From NCBI GenBank assembly GCA_014218215.1, contig CP043652.1, positions 2,232,001-2,296,000 of the forward strand: DNA of 64,000 nt. Reading direction: 5' to 3'. Each line of letters opens with the position of its first letter. Positions within the stretch are counted from its first letter, which is position 1. Positions 24,948 to 40,775 of the stretch are shown in pieces. Origin of the DNA: Geodermatophilaceae bacterium NBWT11 (GTDB lineage Bacteria > Actinomycetota > Actinomycetes > Mycobacteriales > Geodermatophilaceae). The notes below the pieces were generated by a model. That model did no database searches. It was not told the origin of the DNA and worked only from the letters and a program-made list of their open reading frames with translations. The translations under genes were made by a program, and so were the position numbers.

Positions 24948-25769
24948 TCAGCGCCGCCAGAAGTCGAACCGGTCGCGACCGGGGGAGAACCCGGCCGCCT
25001 CGACCACGTCGACGGCGAGGTCGAACCGCTGGCCGACGGCGGTGGGGGTGTGCGCGTCGCTGCCGAAGCTGACCGCCTCGCCGCCCTCGTCCCGGAACCA
25101 GCGCACCAGCTCCACCGAGGCGAGCGGGCTGGTCGTGTTGACCTCCAGCGCCCGCCCGGTCTCGGCCAGCGCCCGGAACACCTCGCGGTACTCGGCCTCG
25201 AAGGGGAGCTCGGCGTACCGGTCGCGGCCGCCGGGCCAGTAGCGGCGCGGGTAGTCCACGTGGGCGAGCACCTGGAACACGTCGCTGGCCCGCACCATCG
25301 CGGCCATCTCGGTGAGGTATCGGCGCATCGTGGCATCGGCGCCGGAGCGGGTGAGCATCCGGTTGACCCCGATCAGCCGTTCGCCCTGGGTGAGGGAGTG
25401 CAGGGAGCCCAGGACCCGGTCCACCGGCGCCGCGGCCAGGTGCTTCGCGACGCTGGCCGCGAACAGGTGCGGCTCGCCTGCCTCGACCCCGGAGACCACC
25501 CGCAGCTCGGGGAACCGGTCCCGGCACTCGGCGATGGACGCGGCGTAGGCCTCGACGTCGATGGGGCGCTGGTTGGCCGGGTGCCGGTCCACCAGGCCGT
25601 CCCGGGCGGCCCGGTCCTCGGCGGCCCAGACGGTGAAGTCCAGGTGCTCGGTGAACGCGACCGCGGGCAGTCCGATCCGGACGGCCTGCTCGCAGGTCTC
25701 CACCATCGAGGCCCAGGGCCCGGTGTCCCACGAGAACTCGGTGTGCACGTGGTTGTCGGGAGGAAGCAT
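24948..25769 (-). CDS. PHP domain phosphoesterase (histidinol-phosphatase-like)
   Basis: A 273-residue PHP-fold hydrolase: HVHTEFSWD at the N-terminus, FTEHLDF, SGVEAGEPH, GSLHSL, AHVDYPRRYW and FGSDAHTP supply the metal-binding His/Asp/Glu set of HisK-type histidinol phosphatases. Actual substrate may be histidinol phosphate or another phosphomonoester. ATG 25769 directly precedes the domain; the open frame runs 57 bp further upstream without homology. Monocistronic, divergent from recQ. Confidence 0.78.
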   Translation of the reverse strand: MLPPDNHVHTEFSWDTGPWASMVETCEQAVRIGLPAVAFTEHLDFTVWAAEDRAARDGLVDRHPANQRPIDVEAYAASIAECRDRFPELRVVSGVEAGEPHLFAASVAKHLAAAPVDRVLGSLHSLTQGERLIGVNRMLTRSGADATMRRYLTEMAAMVRASDVFQVLAHVDYPRRYWPGGRDRYAELPFEAEYREVFRALAETGRALEVNTTSPLASVELVRWFRDEGGEAVSFGSDAHTPTAVGQRFDLAVDVVEAAGFSPGRDRFDFWRR

Positions 25770-25836
25770 CGAGGTGCATCCTCCCCCGTCGTCCACAGGT
25801 CCGCCTCGTCGGGCGGGGACTGTCACACCGGGTGCC

Positions 25837-25842
25837 TAGTGT
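25837..25842 (+). promoter_or_regulatory. recQ -10 element (leaderless)
   Basis: TAGTGT ends 7 nt before ATG 25850, supporting that start over the in-frame GTG at 25832. Confidence 0.5.
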
Positions 25843-25849
25843 CGGACCC

Positions 25850-28090
25850 ATGAGCACCGCCGTGGCACCCACCGAGATCGCCGACGAGGCCCTCGCGGTC
25901 CTCCGTGAGCTCACCGGGCGGGCCGACGCGGTCTTCCGCGAGGGCCAGGACGCCGCGGTCTCCGCCCTGGTGGAGCGGCACCAGCGCGCCCTGGTCGTGC
26001 AGCGCACGGGCTGGGGCAAGTCGGCGGTCTACTTCGTGTCCACCGCGCTGCTCCGCCGTCGCGGCGCCGGCCCCACGCTGCTGGTGTCGCCCCTGCTGGC
26101 CCTGATGCGCGACCAGGTGGCCGCCGCCGCGCGGGCCGGGATCAAGGCGGTGGAGATCTCCAGCGCCAACGCCACCGAGTGGGACGACGTCGCCGCGCGG
26201 CTGGCCGCCGACGACGTCGACGTCCTGCTGGTCTCCCCGGAGCGGTTGACCAACCCGCGGTTCCGGGACGAACAGCTGCCCGACCTGGTCGACCGGTGCG
26301 GCCTGCTGGTGGTGGACGAGGCGCACTGCGTGTCCGACTGGGGCCACGACTTCCGGCCGGACTACCGGCGCATCCGCGAGCTGCTGGGCCGGCTGCCCGC
26401 CGGCACCCCGGTGCTGGCCACGACGGCGACGGCCAACGAGCGCGTGGTCGCCGACGTCGCCGAGCAGCTGGGTTCCGGGGGCGTCGACGTGACCACCGTC
26501 CGGGGGCCCCTGGCCCGGGACTCCCTGCGGCTGGGCGTGCTCCGGCTGGACACCGACCGGGCCCGGCTGGCCTGGCTGTCCGCCCACCTGGAGGACCTCC
26601 CGGGCAGCGGCATCGTCTACACCCTCACCGTGGCCGCGGCCGAGGAGACCGCCGCGCTGCTCCGCGACGCCGGTCACGAGGTGCGCTCCTACACCGGGCG
26701 GCTCGACGACGCCGACCGCAAGGACGCCGAGGAGGCCCTGCGGGAGAACCGGGTGAAGGCGCTGGTGGCCACCTCCGCGCTGGGCATGGGCTTCGACAAG
26801 CCGGACCTGGGCTTCGTGGTCCACCTGGGGGCGCCGTCGTCCCCGGTCAGCTACTACCAGCAGGTCGGTCGTGCCGGCCGTGCCGTGGAGCACGCCGACG
26901 TGCTGCTGCTCCCCGGGCCCGAGGACATCGCGATCTGGCAGTGGTTCGCCACGTCCTCCATGCCCCGGGAGGACCACGCCGCCTCCGTGCTCTCGGCCAT
27001 GGCCGACGGGAAGGCCTGGTCGGTGGCCCGTCTGGAGACCGTCGCCGACGTCCGCCGGTCCCGGCTGGAACTGCTCCTGAAGGTGCTCTCCGTCGACGGG
27101 GCCGTGGAGCGGGTCCAGGGCGGCTGGCGCTCGACCGGGGTCCCGTGGGTCTACGACGCCGACCGGTACGCCCGGGTCACCCGCACCCGGGAGGCCGAGC
27201 AGCGGTCGATGATCGCCTACGCCCGACCGGTCGGGGAGGCGGAGTGCCGGATGGCGTTCCTGCAGACCGCCCTGGACGACCCGACGGCCGCCCCCTGTGG
27301 ACGGTGCGACGTCTGCGCCGGCCCCTGGTACGCCACCGACATCCCGGCCGGGGCGTCCGAGGCGGCCACCGCGCGGCTCGACCGGCCCGGTGTCGAACTG
27401 CCGCCACGGGCCCAGTGGCCGACCGGTGCCGACCGGCTCGGCGTCGAGGTCAAGGGCAAGATCGCGCCCGGCGACCAGGTGCTGCCCGGCCGCGCCGTCG
27501 CCCGGCTCACCGACCTGGGCTGGGGTCAGCGGCTGCGCACCCTCTTGGGGGACGACGGCGTGGGCGGGGTCGCCACCCTGGCCGAGGACCTCGAGGCGCC
27601 TCCCCTGGAGGAGGACCCGGATGCCGCCCTCGACGTCGCGCACCGGGTGATCCGACCCGGGGTCGCCTCCGACGCGCCGCCCACCGAGGAGCTGATGAGC
27701 GCCTGCGCCCGGGTCCTCGGCGCCTGGGACTGGGCTGACCGGCCGGTCGCGGTCGTCTCGATCCCGTCCCGGCGGCGCCCGGCTCTGGTGTCCGGGGTGG
27801 CCCTGGGGCTGTCCCGGCTGGGACGGCTCCCCTACCTGGGGGAGCTCGAGCTCGCCCACGGCGGGCCGACCGGCGGACCCGGGGGCAACTCCGCCTTCCG
27901 GCTGGCCGGGGTGTGGCAGCGGATCGTGGTCGGTGACGAGCTCCGCGGCCGCCTCGCCGAGCTGTCCGGACCCGTGCTGCTGGTCGACGACCTCGCCGAC
28001 TCGCGCTGGACTACGACCGTCGCCGGCCGCGAGCTGCGCCGGGCCGGGGCCAGTGGGGTGCTCCCGTTCGTGCTCGCCCTCTCGGCCTGA
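25850..28090 (+). CDS. recQ: RecQ-family DNA helicase with C-terminal phosphoribosyltransferase-like domain
   Basis: A 746-residue ATP-dependent helicase. Walker A is RTGWGKS (near residue 48), the DEAH box VVDEAHCVSDWGHDFRPDYR includes the RecQ aromatic-rich loop, and motif VI reads YYQQVGRAGRA. A zinc-binding cluster, CGRCDVC, follows near residue 485. The last about 200 residues, including VLLVDDLADSRWTTTVAGREL, resemble the PRPP-binding loop of type I phosphoribosyltransferases. It unwinds DNA in recombination or repair; the tail's role is unknown. AlkB follows 55 bp downstream behind its own promoter. Confidence 0.88.
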   Translation: MSTAVAPTEIADEALAVLRELTGRADAVFREGQDAAVSALVERHQRALVVQRTGWGKSAVYFVSTALLRRRGAGPTLLVSPLLALMRDQVAAAARAGIKAVEISSANATEWDDVAARLAADDVDVLLVSPERLTNPRFRDEQLPDLVDRCGLLVVDEAHCVSDWGHDFRPDYRRIRELLGRLPAGTPVLATTATANERVVADVAEQLGSGGVDVTTVRGPLARDSLRLGVLRLDTDRARLAWLSAHLEDLPGSGIVYTLTVAAAEETAALLRDAGHEVRSYTGRLDDADRKDAEEALRENRVKALVATSALGMGFDKPDLGFVVHLGAPSSPVSYYQQVGRAGRAVEHADVLLLPGPEDIAIWQWFATSSMPREDHAASVLSAMADGKAWSVARLETVADVRRSRLELLLKVLSVDGAVERVQGGWRSTGVPWVYDADRYARVTRTREAEQRSMIAYARPVGEAECRMAFLQTALDDPTAAPCGRCDVCAGPWYATDIPAGASEAATARLDRPGVELPPRAQWPTGADRLGVEVKGKIAPGDQVLPGRAVARLTDLGWGQRLRTLLGDDGVGGVATLAEDLEAPPLEEDPDAALDVAHRVIRPGVASDAPPTEELMSACARVLGAWDWADRPVAVVSIPSRRRPALVSGVALGLSRLGRLPYLGELELAHGGPTGGPGGNSAFRLAGVWQRIVVGDELRGRLAELSGPVLLVDDLADSRWTTTVAGRELRRAGASGVLPFVLALSA

Positions 28091-28109
28091 CCCCTCCGTC
28101 CACAGGGTT

Positions 28110-28125
28110 TCGCACACCTGTTCGA
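28110..28125 (+). promoter_or_regulatory. LexA (SOS) box
   Basis: TCGCACACCTGTTCGA differs at one position from the actinobacterial consensus TCGAAC-N4-GTTCGA. It sits 20 bp before the AlkB start, just upstream of its -10 (TAGCCT, 28134-28139), a position suited to repression. Confidence 0.7.
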
Positions 28126-28133
28126 AACTCCGT

Positions 28134-28139
28134 TAGCCT
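28134..28139 (+). promoter_or_regulatory. AlkB gene -10 element (leaderless)
   Basis: TAGCCT ends 6 nt before ATG 28146; no ribosome-binding site is seen. Confidence 0.5.
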
Positions 28140-28145
28140 GTGGAC

Positions 28146-28775
28146 ATGCCTGTGGCTCACCAGCTGTCCATGTGGGACGTCGCCGAGTCCGCCTCGCTGG
28201 GCCCGCTGGGGGACCGGGTCACCCGGCACCACCTGAGCCGTGGGGCGTGGCTCGACCACCTGCCCGCTTGGGTGCTCGGTTCCGACGAGGTGCTCGAGGT
28301 CCTGCTCGGGGACATCGGCTGGCGTTCCGACCGGCGGCAGATGTACGACCGCGAGGTGGCCGTGCCCCGGCTCCTCCGCTGGTACGCCGGCGGTGAGGAG
28401 CTGCCACACCCGCTCCTCGACGATGCCCGAGGCGCACTCGACCAGCACTACGCGGCCGAACTCGGCGAGCCCTTCGTCTCTGCCGGCTTGTGTCTGTACC
28501 GGGACGGTCGGGACTCCGTCGCCTGGCACGGCGACACGATCGGCCGGGGTCGCTCGACCGACACGATGGTCGCGATCGTGTCCTTCGGGTCGCCTCGCGT
28601 CCTGGCGCTGCGCCCCGTCGGCGGCGGGGAGTCGCTGCGCTTCCCCCTCGGTCACGGGGACCTGGTGGTGATGGGTGGTTCCTGCCAACGCACCTGGGAG
28701 CACGCGGTTCCCAAGACCGCGGCACCCGTCGGACCGCGGGTGAGCGTCCAGTTCCGCCCCCGCGGTGTCGCCTGA
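28146..28775 (+). CDS. alkB: AlkB-like 2-oxoglutarate/Fe(II) DNA repair dioxygenase
   Basis: A 209-residue AlkB-family protein. The iron ligands are His128 and Asp130 (AWHGD) and His186 (WEHAVPK). GPRVSVQFRPR at the C-terminus supplies the 2-oxoglutarate-binding arginine and the family's RxxxxxR element. It removes alkyl groups from DNA or RNA bases oxidatively. The upstream LexA-like box suggests DNA-damage induction. It follows recQ, making a small repair locus next to the rRNA operon. Confidence 0.87.
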   Translation: MPVAHQLSMWDVAESASLGPLGDRVTRHHLSRGAWLDHLPAWVLGSDEVLEVLLGDIGWRSDRRQMYDREVAVPRLLRWYAGGEELPHPLLDDARGALDQHYAAELGEPFVSAGLCLYRDGRDSVAWHGDTIGRGRSTDTMVAIVSFGSPRVLALRPVGGGESLRFPLGHGDLVVMGGSCQRTWEHAVPKTAAPVGPRVSVQFRPRGVA

Positions 28776-29171
28776 CACGGGCCGTTCTGCCTGCTCAGGG
28801 CCGATGTGAGGGGTGGTGTCGGTGGGCCCTGGACCCCCCTCTGGGGACCCCCCTGCGAGGGCCCTCAGAAGGCGTGTATGGTTCTCCTTGCACCGCGAAA
28901 CACCGGGGCGGGACGAGAGTCCAGCCCCCGAGCCAGCCCCCCGGGGTTGACGAGCTCGGAGCGTGGAGTAGCGTGTAGCAGCCACCAGGAAGACGAAGCC
29001 TGCAAGGGCTGGCGTTCCTGAGTGTCCGCTCCTTGAGAACTCAACAGCGTGCTGAAAGTCAGTGCCATATGTTTTACCCCAGTCCTGGGGTGCCTTCGGG
29101 TTTGCCAGGATGGGTTCCTTTGGTTGATTGACATCGAGAGTGCCAACTCTTGGTTCTCAGCCGTGATCAAA
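28776..29171 (+). promoter_or_regulatory. rrn promoter and leader region (no protein gene)
   Basis: No coding signal here. A probable promoter is TTGACG (28947-28952) with TAGCGT (28969-28974) at 16-bp spacing. Another weak -10, TATGGT, lies at 28877. A 7-bp inverted repeat (GGGCCCT at 28824, AGGGCCC at 28858) may end the alkB transcript. TTGAGAACTCAACAGCGTGC, just after 29030, resembles the actinobacterial leader element preceding 16S rRNA (antitermination/processing). Confidence 0.6.
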
Positions 29172-34300
<5,129 letters not shown>

Positions 34301-34420
34301 ACACCTTGCATTGAATATCTACTGTCTCGCGTCCACTGTGCGGTTCTGAAAGTGCGGAACCCATCGTTCCACCACCCCCCTGTCTTGACCGGATGGGTGT
34401 GGGTGGAGACTTTCACAGCG

Positions 34421-34537
34421 TTACGGCGGTCATGGCGAGAGGGAAACGCCCGGTCTCATTCCGAACCCGGAAGCTAAGCCTCTCAGCGCCGATGGTACTG
34501 CCCGGGGGACTGGGTGGGAGAGTAGGACGCCGCCGGA
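34421..34537 (+). rRNA. rrf: 5S ribosomal RNA
   Basis: About 117 nt. TTACGGCGGTCATGGCG at the 5' end pairs with GGACGCCGCCGGA at the 3' end, and the internal CCCGGTCTCATTCCGAACCC and GCCGATGGTACTG stretches are 5S-specific. Confidence 0.94.
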
Positions 34538-34545
34538 CATCATTC

Positions 34546-34585
34546 CCGAAACGGGGTCACAGCTACGGCTGTGGCCCCGTTTCGG
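34546..34585 (+). terminator. rrn operon terminator
   Basis: An 18-bp stem (34546-34563 with 34568-34585, one G-U) closed by a TACG tetraloop, a very stable loop type, 8 nt after 5S rRNA. Confidence 0.88.
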
Positions 34586-34639
34586 CGTTCCCGGCACATC
34601 CACGGAAACCGCGGTTTCTGGGGTGTCCCGATGCCAAGA

Positions 34640-34680
34640 AGCGCCTTTCTCGTCAGGACTCCTGACGAGAAAGGCGCTTG
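34640..34680. terminator. Second hairpin between rrn and urease
   Basis: A 19-bp perfect stem (34640-34658 with 34662-34680), loop ACT; its right arm ends GACGAGAAAGGCGCTT, shared with hairpins at 9414 and 55014. It probably insulates urease from rrn read-through. A GAAACCGCGGTTTC palindrome lies just upstream near 34606. Confidence 0.75.
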
Positions 34681-34699
34681 TCGTCGTGCGGGGGCTTGT

Positions 34700-34754
34700 G
34701 GTGTGACGGTTTCGGTGGCTGGTCCCGGGGTCTGCGCAACAGGACCGTCACACC
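34700..34754. promoter_or_regulatory. Inverted repeat upstream of urease genes
   Basis: GGTGTGACGGT (34700-34710) and ACCGTCACACC (34744-34754) are perfect 11-bp inverted repeats 33 bp apart, placed 42-96 bp before ureA. TAGCGT-like sequence (34762-34767) follows. A likely operator or activator site for the urease-allantoin operon; the regulator is not identified. Confidence 0.55.
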
Positions 34755-34795
34755 CCCGGGTTAGCGTCCACCGAACCCGACGAGGAGGTCGACCG

Positions 34796-35098
34796 GTGCA
34801 CCTGTCCCCGCACGAGCAGGAACGGCTGCTGCTCAGCTACGCCGCCGAGCTGGCCCGCCGCCGGCAGGCCCGTGGCCTGAAGCTGAACCTCCCCGAGGCC
34901 ACGGCCCTGGTCAGCGACCACGTGCTCGAGGGAGCCCGCGACGGCGTCCTGGTCACGGAGTTGATGCAGACCGGCCGCACCGTGCTCACCCGGGACGACG
35001 TCATGGACGGCGTTCCCGAGATGCTGGAGGAGGTGCAGGTGGAGGCGACCTTCCCGGACGGGACGAAGCTGGTGACCGTCCACCACCCCATCCCGTGA
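34796..35098 (+). CDS. ureA: Urease subunit gamma
   Basis: A 100-residue protein, full length for Ure[30 protein letters not shown], then [18 protein letters not shown] and [21 protein letters not shown]. It is a structural subunit of the nickel urease that hydrolyses urea to ammonia and CO2. GTG 34796 is preceded by GAGGAGG. First of the run ureA-B-C-F-G-D-allB. Confidence 0.97.
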   Translation: MHLSPHEQERLLLSYAAELARRRQARGLKLNLPEATALVSDHVLEGARDGVLVTELMQTGRTVLTRDDVMDGVPEMLEEVQVEATFPDGTKLVTVHHPIP

Positions 35099-35396
35099 TC
35101 CCGGGCGAGGTCATCCCGGCCGAGGGGTCCATCGAGACGCTCCCGGGGGTGCCGCGGGTGGAGCTCGAGGTGCACAACAGCGGCGATCGACCCGTCCAGG
35201 TGGGGTCGCACTTCCACTTCACCCAGGCCAATGCCGCGCTGGTCTTCGACCGCGGTGCTGCGCACGGGCACCGGCTCGACATCGCCGCGGGCACCGCCGT
35301 CCGCTTCGAGCCGGGCATCGAGAAGACCGTCGTCCTCGTCCCCCTGGCCGGCGCTCGCGTCGTGCCGGGGCTCTCCGCAGAAGGGGGTCTGGGCTG

Positions 35397-35397
<1 letters not shown>
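35095..35397 (+). CDS. ureB: Urease subunit beta
   Basis: A 100-residue Ure[34 protein letters not shown]-like core ([20 protein letters not shown]), [14 protein letters not shown] start overlaps the ureA stop by 4 bp, and the stop overlaps the ureC ATG (TGATG). Confidence 0.97.
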
Positions 35398-37118
<1,721 letters not shown>

Positions 37119-37119
37119 C

Positions 37120-37770
37120 GTGACCGCTGCCCTGCTCGCGCTCGCCGACTCCCGCCTCCCGGCCGGCGGCCACACGCATTCCGGTGGGGTGGAACAGGCG
37201 ATCACCGCCGGGGTGGTGCACGACCCGCGCACGCTCGAGACGTTCCTGCGACGACGGCTCTCCACCGCGGGTCGGGTGGCCGCCGGTCTCGCGGCAGCGT
37301 CCTGCCGCGCGGTGCTGACCGGGGAGGAGTCGACCCTGACGACGTGGGACGCCGAAGCGGAGGCGCGTACACCGTCCCCGGCGCTGCAGCAGGCCTCCCG
37401 CCAGCAGGGCCGCGGGCTGGTGCGGGTCGGGCGTCGCGCCTGGCCGCACCCGGCGTGGGACGCGCTCCCCGACCGGCCGCACCACCCCGTGGCGCTCGGG
37501 GTCGCGGCCGCCGCCGGCGGCCTCACCGCACGGGATGCAGCGGCAGCTGCCGCCTACCTGTCCATCACCGGTCCGGCCACCGCCGCCCAGCGACTGCTGG
37601 CCATGGACCCGATCACCGTCGCCACGGTCACGGCCCGGCTGAGCCCCGACGTGGACGTGGTGGCCAGCACGGCCCAGCCGGACCCGTGGCTGCCCGCCGA
37701 CACCGATCCCCTCCTCGACCTGCTGGCCGAGGTGCACGCCTCCCGGAAGGACCGGTTCTTTGCCTCCTGA
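37120..37770 (+). CDS. ureF: Urease accessory protein UreF
   Basis: A 216-residue all-helical chaperone: [24 protein letters not shown] at the N-terminus is typical. UreF joins UreD and UreG to activate the apo-urease. GTG start 1 bp after the ureC stop. Its C-terminal residues overlap the start of ureG by 11 bp. Less conserved than the structural subunits but confidently placed by context. Confidence 0.92.
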   Translation: MTAALLALADSRLPAGGHTHSGGVEQAITAGVVHDPRTLETFLRRRLSTAGRVAAGLAAASCRAVLTGEESTLTTWDAEAEARTPSPALQQASRQQGRGLVRVGRRAWPHPAWDALPDRPHHPVALGVAAAAGGLTARDAAAAAAYLSITGPATAAQRLLAMDPITVATVTARLSPDVDVVASTAQPDPWLPADTDPLLDLLAEVHASRKDRFFAS

Positions 37771-38446
37771 CCACAACCTCGACGACTACGTGGACCCCTA
37801 CGCCGATCCCGCGAACCGGGGCCACCGGCACGGCCCGCTCCGGGTGGGCCTGGGCGGTCCGGTCGGATCGGGCAAGACGGCGCTGGCGGCTGCGCTGTGC
37901 CGCACGCTCGGCGCCGAGTACGACCTGGCCGTCGTCACCAACGACATCTACACGACCGAGGACGCCGACTTCCTGCGCCGCAACGCCGTGCTGCCCGACG
38001 ACCGGATCGAGGCGGTGCAGACCGGCTGCTGCCCGCACACCGCGATCCGCGACGACATCACCGCCAACCTGGACGCCGTCGAACTGCTGGAGTCCCGGCA
38101 CCCGGGGTTGGAGCTGGTGTTCGTGGAGTCCGGTGGGGACAACCTGACCGCCTCGTTCAGCTACGGCCTGGTCGACGTGCAGGTCTTCGTCGTCGACGTG
38201 GCGGGCGGGGACAAGGTGCCGCGCAAGGGCGGGCCAGGGGTGACCAGCGCCGACCTGCTGGTGGTCAACAAGACCGACCTCGCGCCGATGGTGGGTGCCG
38301 ACCTCGGTGTGATGCGCCGGGACTCCGACGCCGTGCGCGACGGCAAGCCCACCTTCCTCATCTCGCTGCGCGAGGACCCGGCGGCCACCCAGGTCGCCGA
38401 GTGGGTGCTCGAGCAGGTGCGCGCCCGCGCCGTGCAGCACGCCTGA
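37760..38446 (+). CDS. ureG: Urease accessory GTPase UreG
   Basis: A 228-residue SIMIBI-class GTPase: P-loop [23 protein letters not shown], the nickel-binding region [20 protein letters not shown], and VVNKTDLAP for guanine recognition. It supplies GTP energy for nickel insertion. The most likely start is TTG 37760 (GGAAGGA 9 nt upstream), overlapping ureF; GTG 37790 would remove ten residues. The N-terminal extension has only one His-rich hint ([11 protein letters not shown]). Confidence 0.95.
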   Translation: MPPDHNLDDYVDPYADPANRGHRHGPLRVGLGGPVGSGKTALAAALCRTLGAEYDLAVVTNDIYTTEDADFLRRNAVLPDDRIEAVQTGCCPHTAIRDDITANLDAVELLESRHPGLELVFVESGGDNLTASFSYGLVDVQVFVVDVAGGDKVPRKGGPGVTSADLLVVNKTDLAPMVGADLGVMRRDSDAVRDGKPTFLISLREDPAATQVAEWVLEQVRARAVQHA

Positions 38447-38453
38447 GGCACCG

Positions 38454-39179
38454 GTGAGGACGGTGGTGGAGGTGGTCGCCCGGGCGGGTCCGGGCGGGCG
38501 CACCGTGCTGCCCGTGGTGCGGGCCAGCGGCCAGTTCGCCGTCCGACGCACCGGCCCGACGACGGTGCACCTGGTGGCCACCGCCTTCGGCCCGCTGGGC
38601 GGGGACGACGCGCAGATCAGGCTGGTCGTCGAAGCCGGCGCGCGCCTCTCGGTCTGCACGGTGGCCGCCGCGGTGGTGCTGCCGGCGCGGTCCAGCGACG
38701 GATCGGGGTCCCCGCCCTCGGTCCAGCGGGTGCTGGCCGAGGTCGCCGGGGAGCTGGACCTGCAGCCCGAACCCACCGTGGTGACCGCCCGGGCCCACCA
38801 CCACGCGCTGCTGCACGCCGTGCTGGACGACGGGGCCCGGCTGACCGCCACCGAACAGGTCCAGCTGGGCCGCACCGGCGAGGAGCCCGGGCACTGGACG
38901 GGCACCACCCGTGTCGAGCGGTCGGGTGTGCCGGTGCTGCACACCACCGTCGGCCTCGGCCCGGGCGCAGCGGCGTGGCTGCCCCCGGTCGCCCCCCGGG
39001 CGTACGCGAGCACCACTCACCTGGGCACGCAGGGCGGCCGTGCCGTGGGCGACGACGCGGTGCGGCTGCCGTTGCCCGGCGGGTGGGTGGCCACGGCCTG
39101 GGGTGACCGGCTGACCCCCACCCTGGCCCGGCTGGGCGCGCTGGAGGACACCCCCCTGACGAGGAGAGAGGCCCGATGA
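38454..39179 (+). CDS. ureD: Urease accessory protein UreD
   Basis: A 241-residue UreD/UreH family chaperone, the binding platform for UreF/UreG on urease. The family is divergent; support comes from the position after ureG, the central [22 protein letters not shown] region and length. GTG start 7 bp after ureG. Its stop overlaps the allantoinase ATG (ATGA), tying urease assembly to allantoin breakdown. Confidence 0.85.
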   Translation: MRTVVEVVARAGPGGRTVLPVVRASGQFAVRRTGPTTVHLVATAFGPLGGDDAQIRLVVEAGARLSVCTVAAAVVLPARSSDGSGSPPSVQRVLAEVAGELDLQPEPTVVTARAHHHALLHAVLDDGARLTATEQVQLGRTGEEPGHWTGTTRVERSGVPVLHTTVGLGPGAAAWLPPVAPRAYASTTHLGTQGGRAVGDDAVRLPLPGGWVATAWGDRLTPTLARLGALEDTPLTRREAR

Positions 39180-40507
39180 CCGAGGACCTGCCGGCGGACC
39201 TGGTGGTCCGGGCCCGTCGGGTCGTGCTGCCCGACGGCGAGCGTCCTGCGGCCGTGCACGTGCGTGACGGTCGCATCGCGGCCGTCACGGCGTTCGAGGA
39301 CGCCCCCGCTGGTGCCACGACGCTGGCGGAGGACGAGGTGCTGATCCCCGGATTGGTGGACAGCCACGTGCACGTCAACGAACCCGGCCGCACGGCCTGG
39401 GAGGGGTTTGCCAGCGCAACCCGGGCCGCGGCAGCCGGTGGGGTCACGACGGTGGTGGACATGCCGCTGAACTCGATCCCGCCCACGACCTCGGTGGGTG
39501 CGCTGGAGGTCAAGCGGGCGGTGGCTGCGGGCCAGGTCAGCGTGGACGTGGCGTTCTGGGGCGGCGCCGTGCCGGACAACGCCGGTGAGTTCGCCCCGAT
39601 GCTGGCCGAGGGGGTGGTGGGCTTCAAGTGCTTCCTGCTCGACAGCGGCGTCCCCGAGTTCCCGCCGCTCTCCACCGACGGCCTGCGGGCCGCGCTCACC
39701 GAACTCGCGGCCGTCGACGGTCTGCTCATCGCGCACTGCGAGGACGGCCCGACCATCGACGCCGCCCCCGACCCCGACGGCACCAGCTACGCCGCGTTCC
39801 TCGCCTCCCGGCCCGGGGCTGCCGAGGAGACCGCGATCGGCACCCTGTTGGCCGTGGCCGCCGAGACGGGGGCCCGGGTGCACGTGGTGCACCTGGCCGA
39901 CGCGCACGCCCTGCCGCTGCTGCGACGGGCCCGGGCGGACGGCGTCCGGGTGACGGTGGAGACCTGCCCGCACTACCTCACCTTCGCCGCGGACGAGGTG
40001 CCCGACGGGGACACCGCCTTCAAGTGCTGCCCGCCGATCCGGGAGGCCTCCCACCGGGAGGCGCTGTGGCAGGCACTGGTCGACGGCGAGATCGACCTGG
40101 TGGTCAGTGACCACTCCCCGTGCACCCCGGAGCTCAAGCGGCTCGACGTGGGCGACTTCGGGCTGGCCTGGGGTGGCATCGCGGGCCTGCAGGTGGCGCT
40201 GCCCGCGGTGTGGACCGGCGCCCGGGCGAGAGGAGTGCCCCTGGCCCGGGTGGTGGAGCTGATGTCGGCGGCCCCGGCGGCGCTGGCCGGGCTGCCCCGC
40301 AAGGGCGGCATCGAGGTCGGGAAGGACGCCGACCTGGTCGCCTTCGCCCCCGACGCCACCGCGGTGGTGGGCCGCCTCGAGCACAAGAACCCGGTGACCC
40401 CCTACGCGGGGCGGGAGCTGACCGGAGTCGTGCGGGCGGTGTGGCTGCGCGGGGAGCGCACCGGCGGGGCCCCCGCGGGCAGGTTGCTGCGCCGCGGGGA
40501 CCGGTGA
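39176..40507 (+). CDS. allB: Allantoinase
   Basis: A 443-residue cyclic amidohydrolase. Metal ligands are HVHVNEPGR (HxH), the carbamylated lysine in [30 protein letters not shown] and the Asp in [16 protein letters not shown] and SGVPEFP favour allantoinase over dihydropyrimidinase. It opens allantoin to allantoate. It is translationally coupled to ureD (4-bp overlap), so urea-generating and urea-splitting enzymes are made together. Confidence 0.92.
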   Translation: MTEDLPADLVVRARRVVLPDGERPAAVHVRDGRIAAVTAFEDAPAGATTLAEDEVLIPGLVDSHVHVNEPGRTAWEGFASATRAAAAGGVTTVVDMPLNSIPPTTSVGALEVKRAVAAGQVSVDVAFWGGAVPDNAGEFAPMLAEGVVGFKCFLLDSGVPEFPPLSTDGLRAALTELAAVDGLLIAHCEDGPTIDAAPDPDGTSYAAFLASRPGAAEETAIGTLLAVAAETGARVHVVHLADAHALPLLRRARADGVRVTVETCPHYLTFAADEVPDGDTAFKCCPPIREASHREALWQALVDGEIDLVVSDHSPCTPELKRLDVGDFGLAWGGIAGLQVALPAVWTGARARGVPLARVVELMSAAPAALAGLPRKGGIEVGKDADLVAFAPDATAVVGRLEHKNPVTPYAGRELTGVVRAVWLRGERTGGAPAGRLLRRGDR

Positions 40508-40514
40508 ACAGGGG

Positions 40515-40673
40515 CTACTGCTGGGGCTTGGCAGCAGCCGCCTCGTCGATCGGCTTCGGGTCGGTGGCCACGCCACCGGCGGGGTCGGCGTTGCCCAGCG
40601 CGGTCTCGGCGGGCAGCTCCTGCATCGCCTTCTTCGCGCGTTCTGCCAGGTCCTTGGGGGTCGGGGTGCTCAT
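40515..40673 (-). CDS. Small conserved-type hypothetical protein (52 aa)
   Basis: Encodes MSTPTPKDLAERAKKAMQEL... ending AAAAKPQQ. It is charged at the start and Ala/Pro-rich at the end, without membrane segment or known motif. ATG 40673 has a good AGGAGG (complement of 40681-40686). It lies antisense between allantoinase and allantoicase. Function not recognised. Confidence 0.65.
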   Translation of the reverse strand: MSTPTPKDLAERAKKAMQELPAETALGNADPAGGVATDPKPIDEAAAAKPQQ

Positions 40674-40775
40674 GGGTGCTCCTCCTGTTGGTGGGACCGG
40701 AACCACCCACTGTGCACCCTCCGGCGCTGATCGGTGGCCTGAGAGGGTGGGACGTCACCCCGAGTCAGGAGAACG

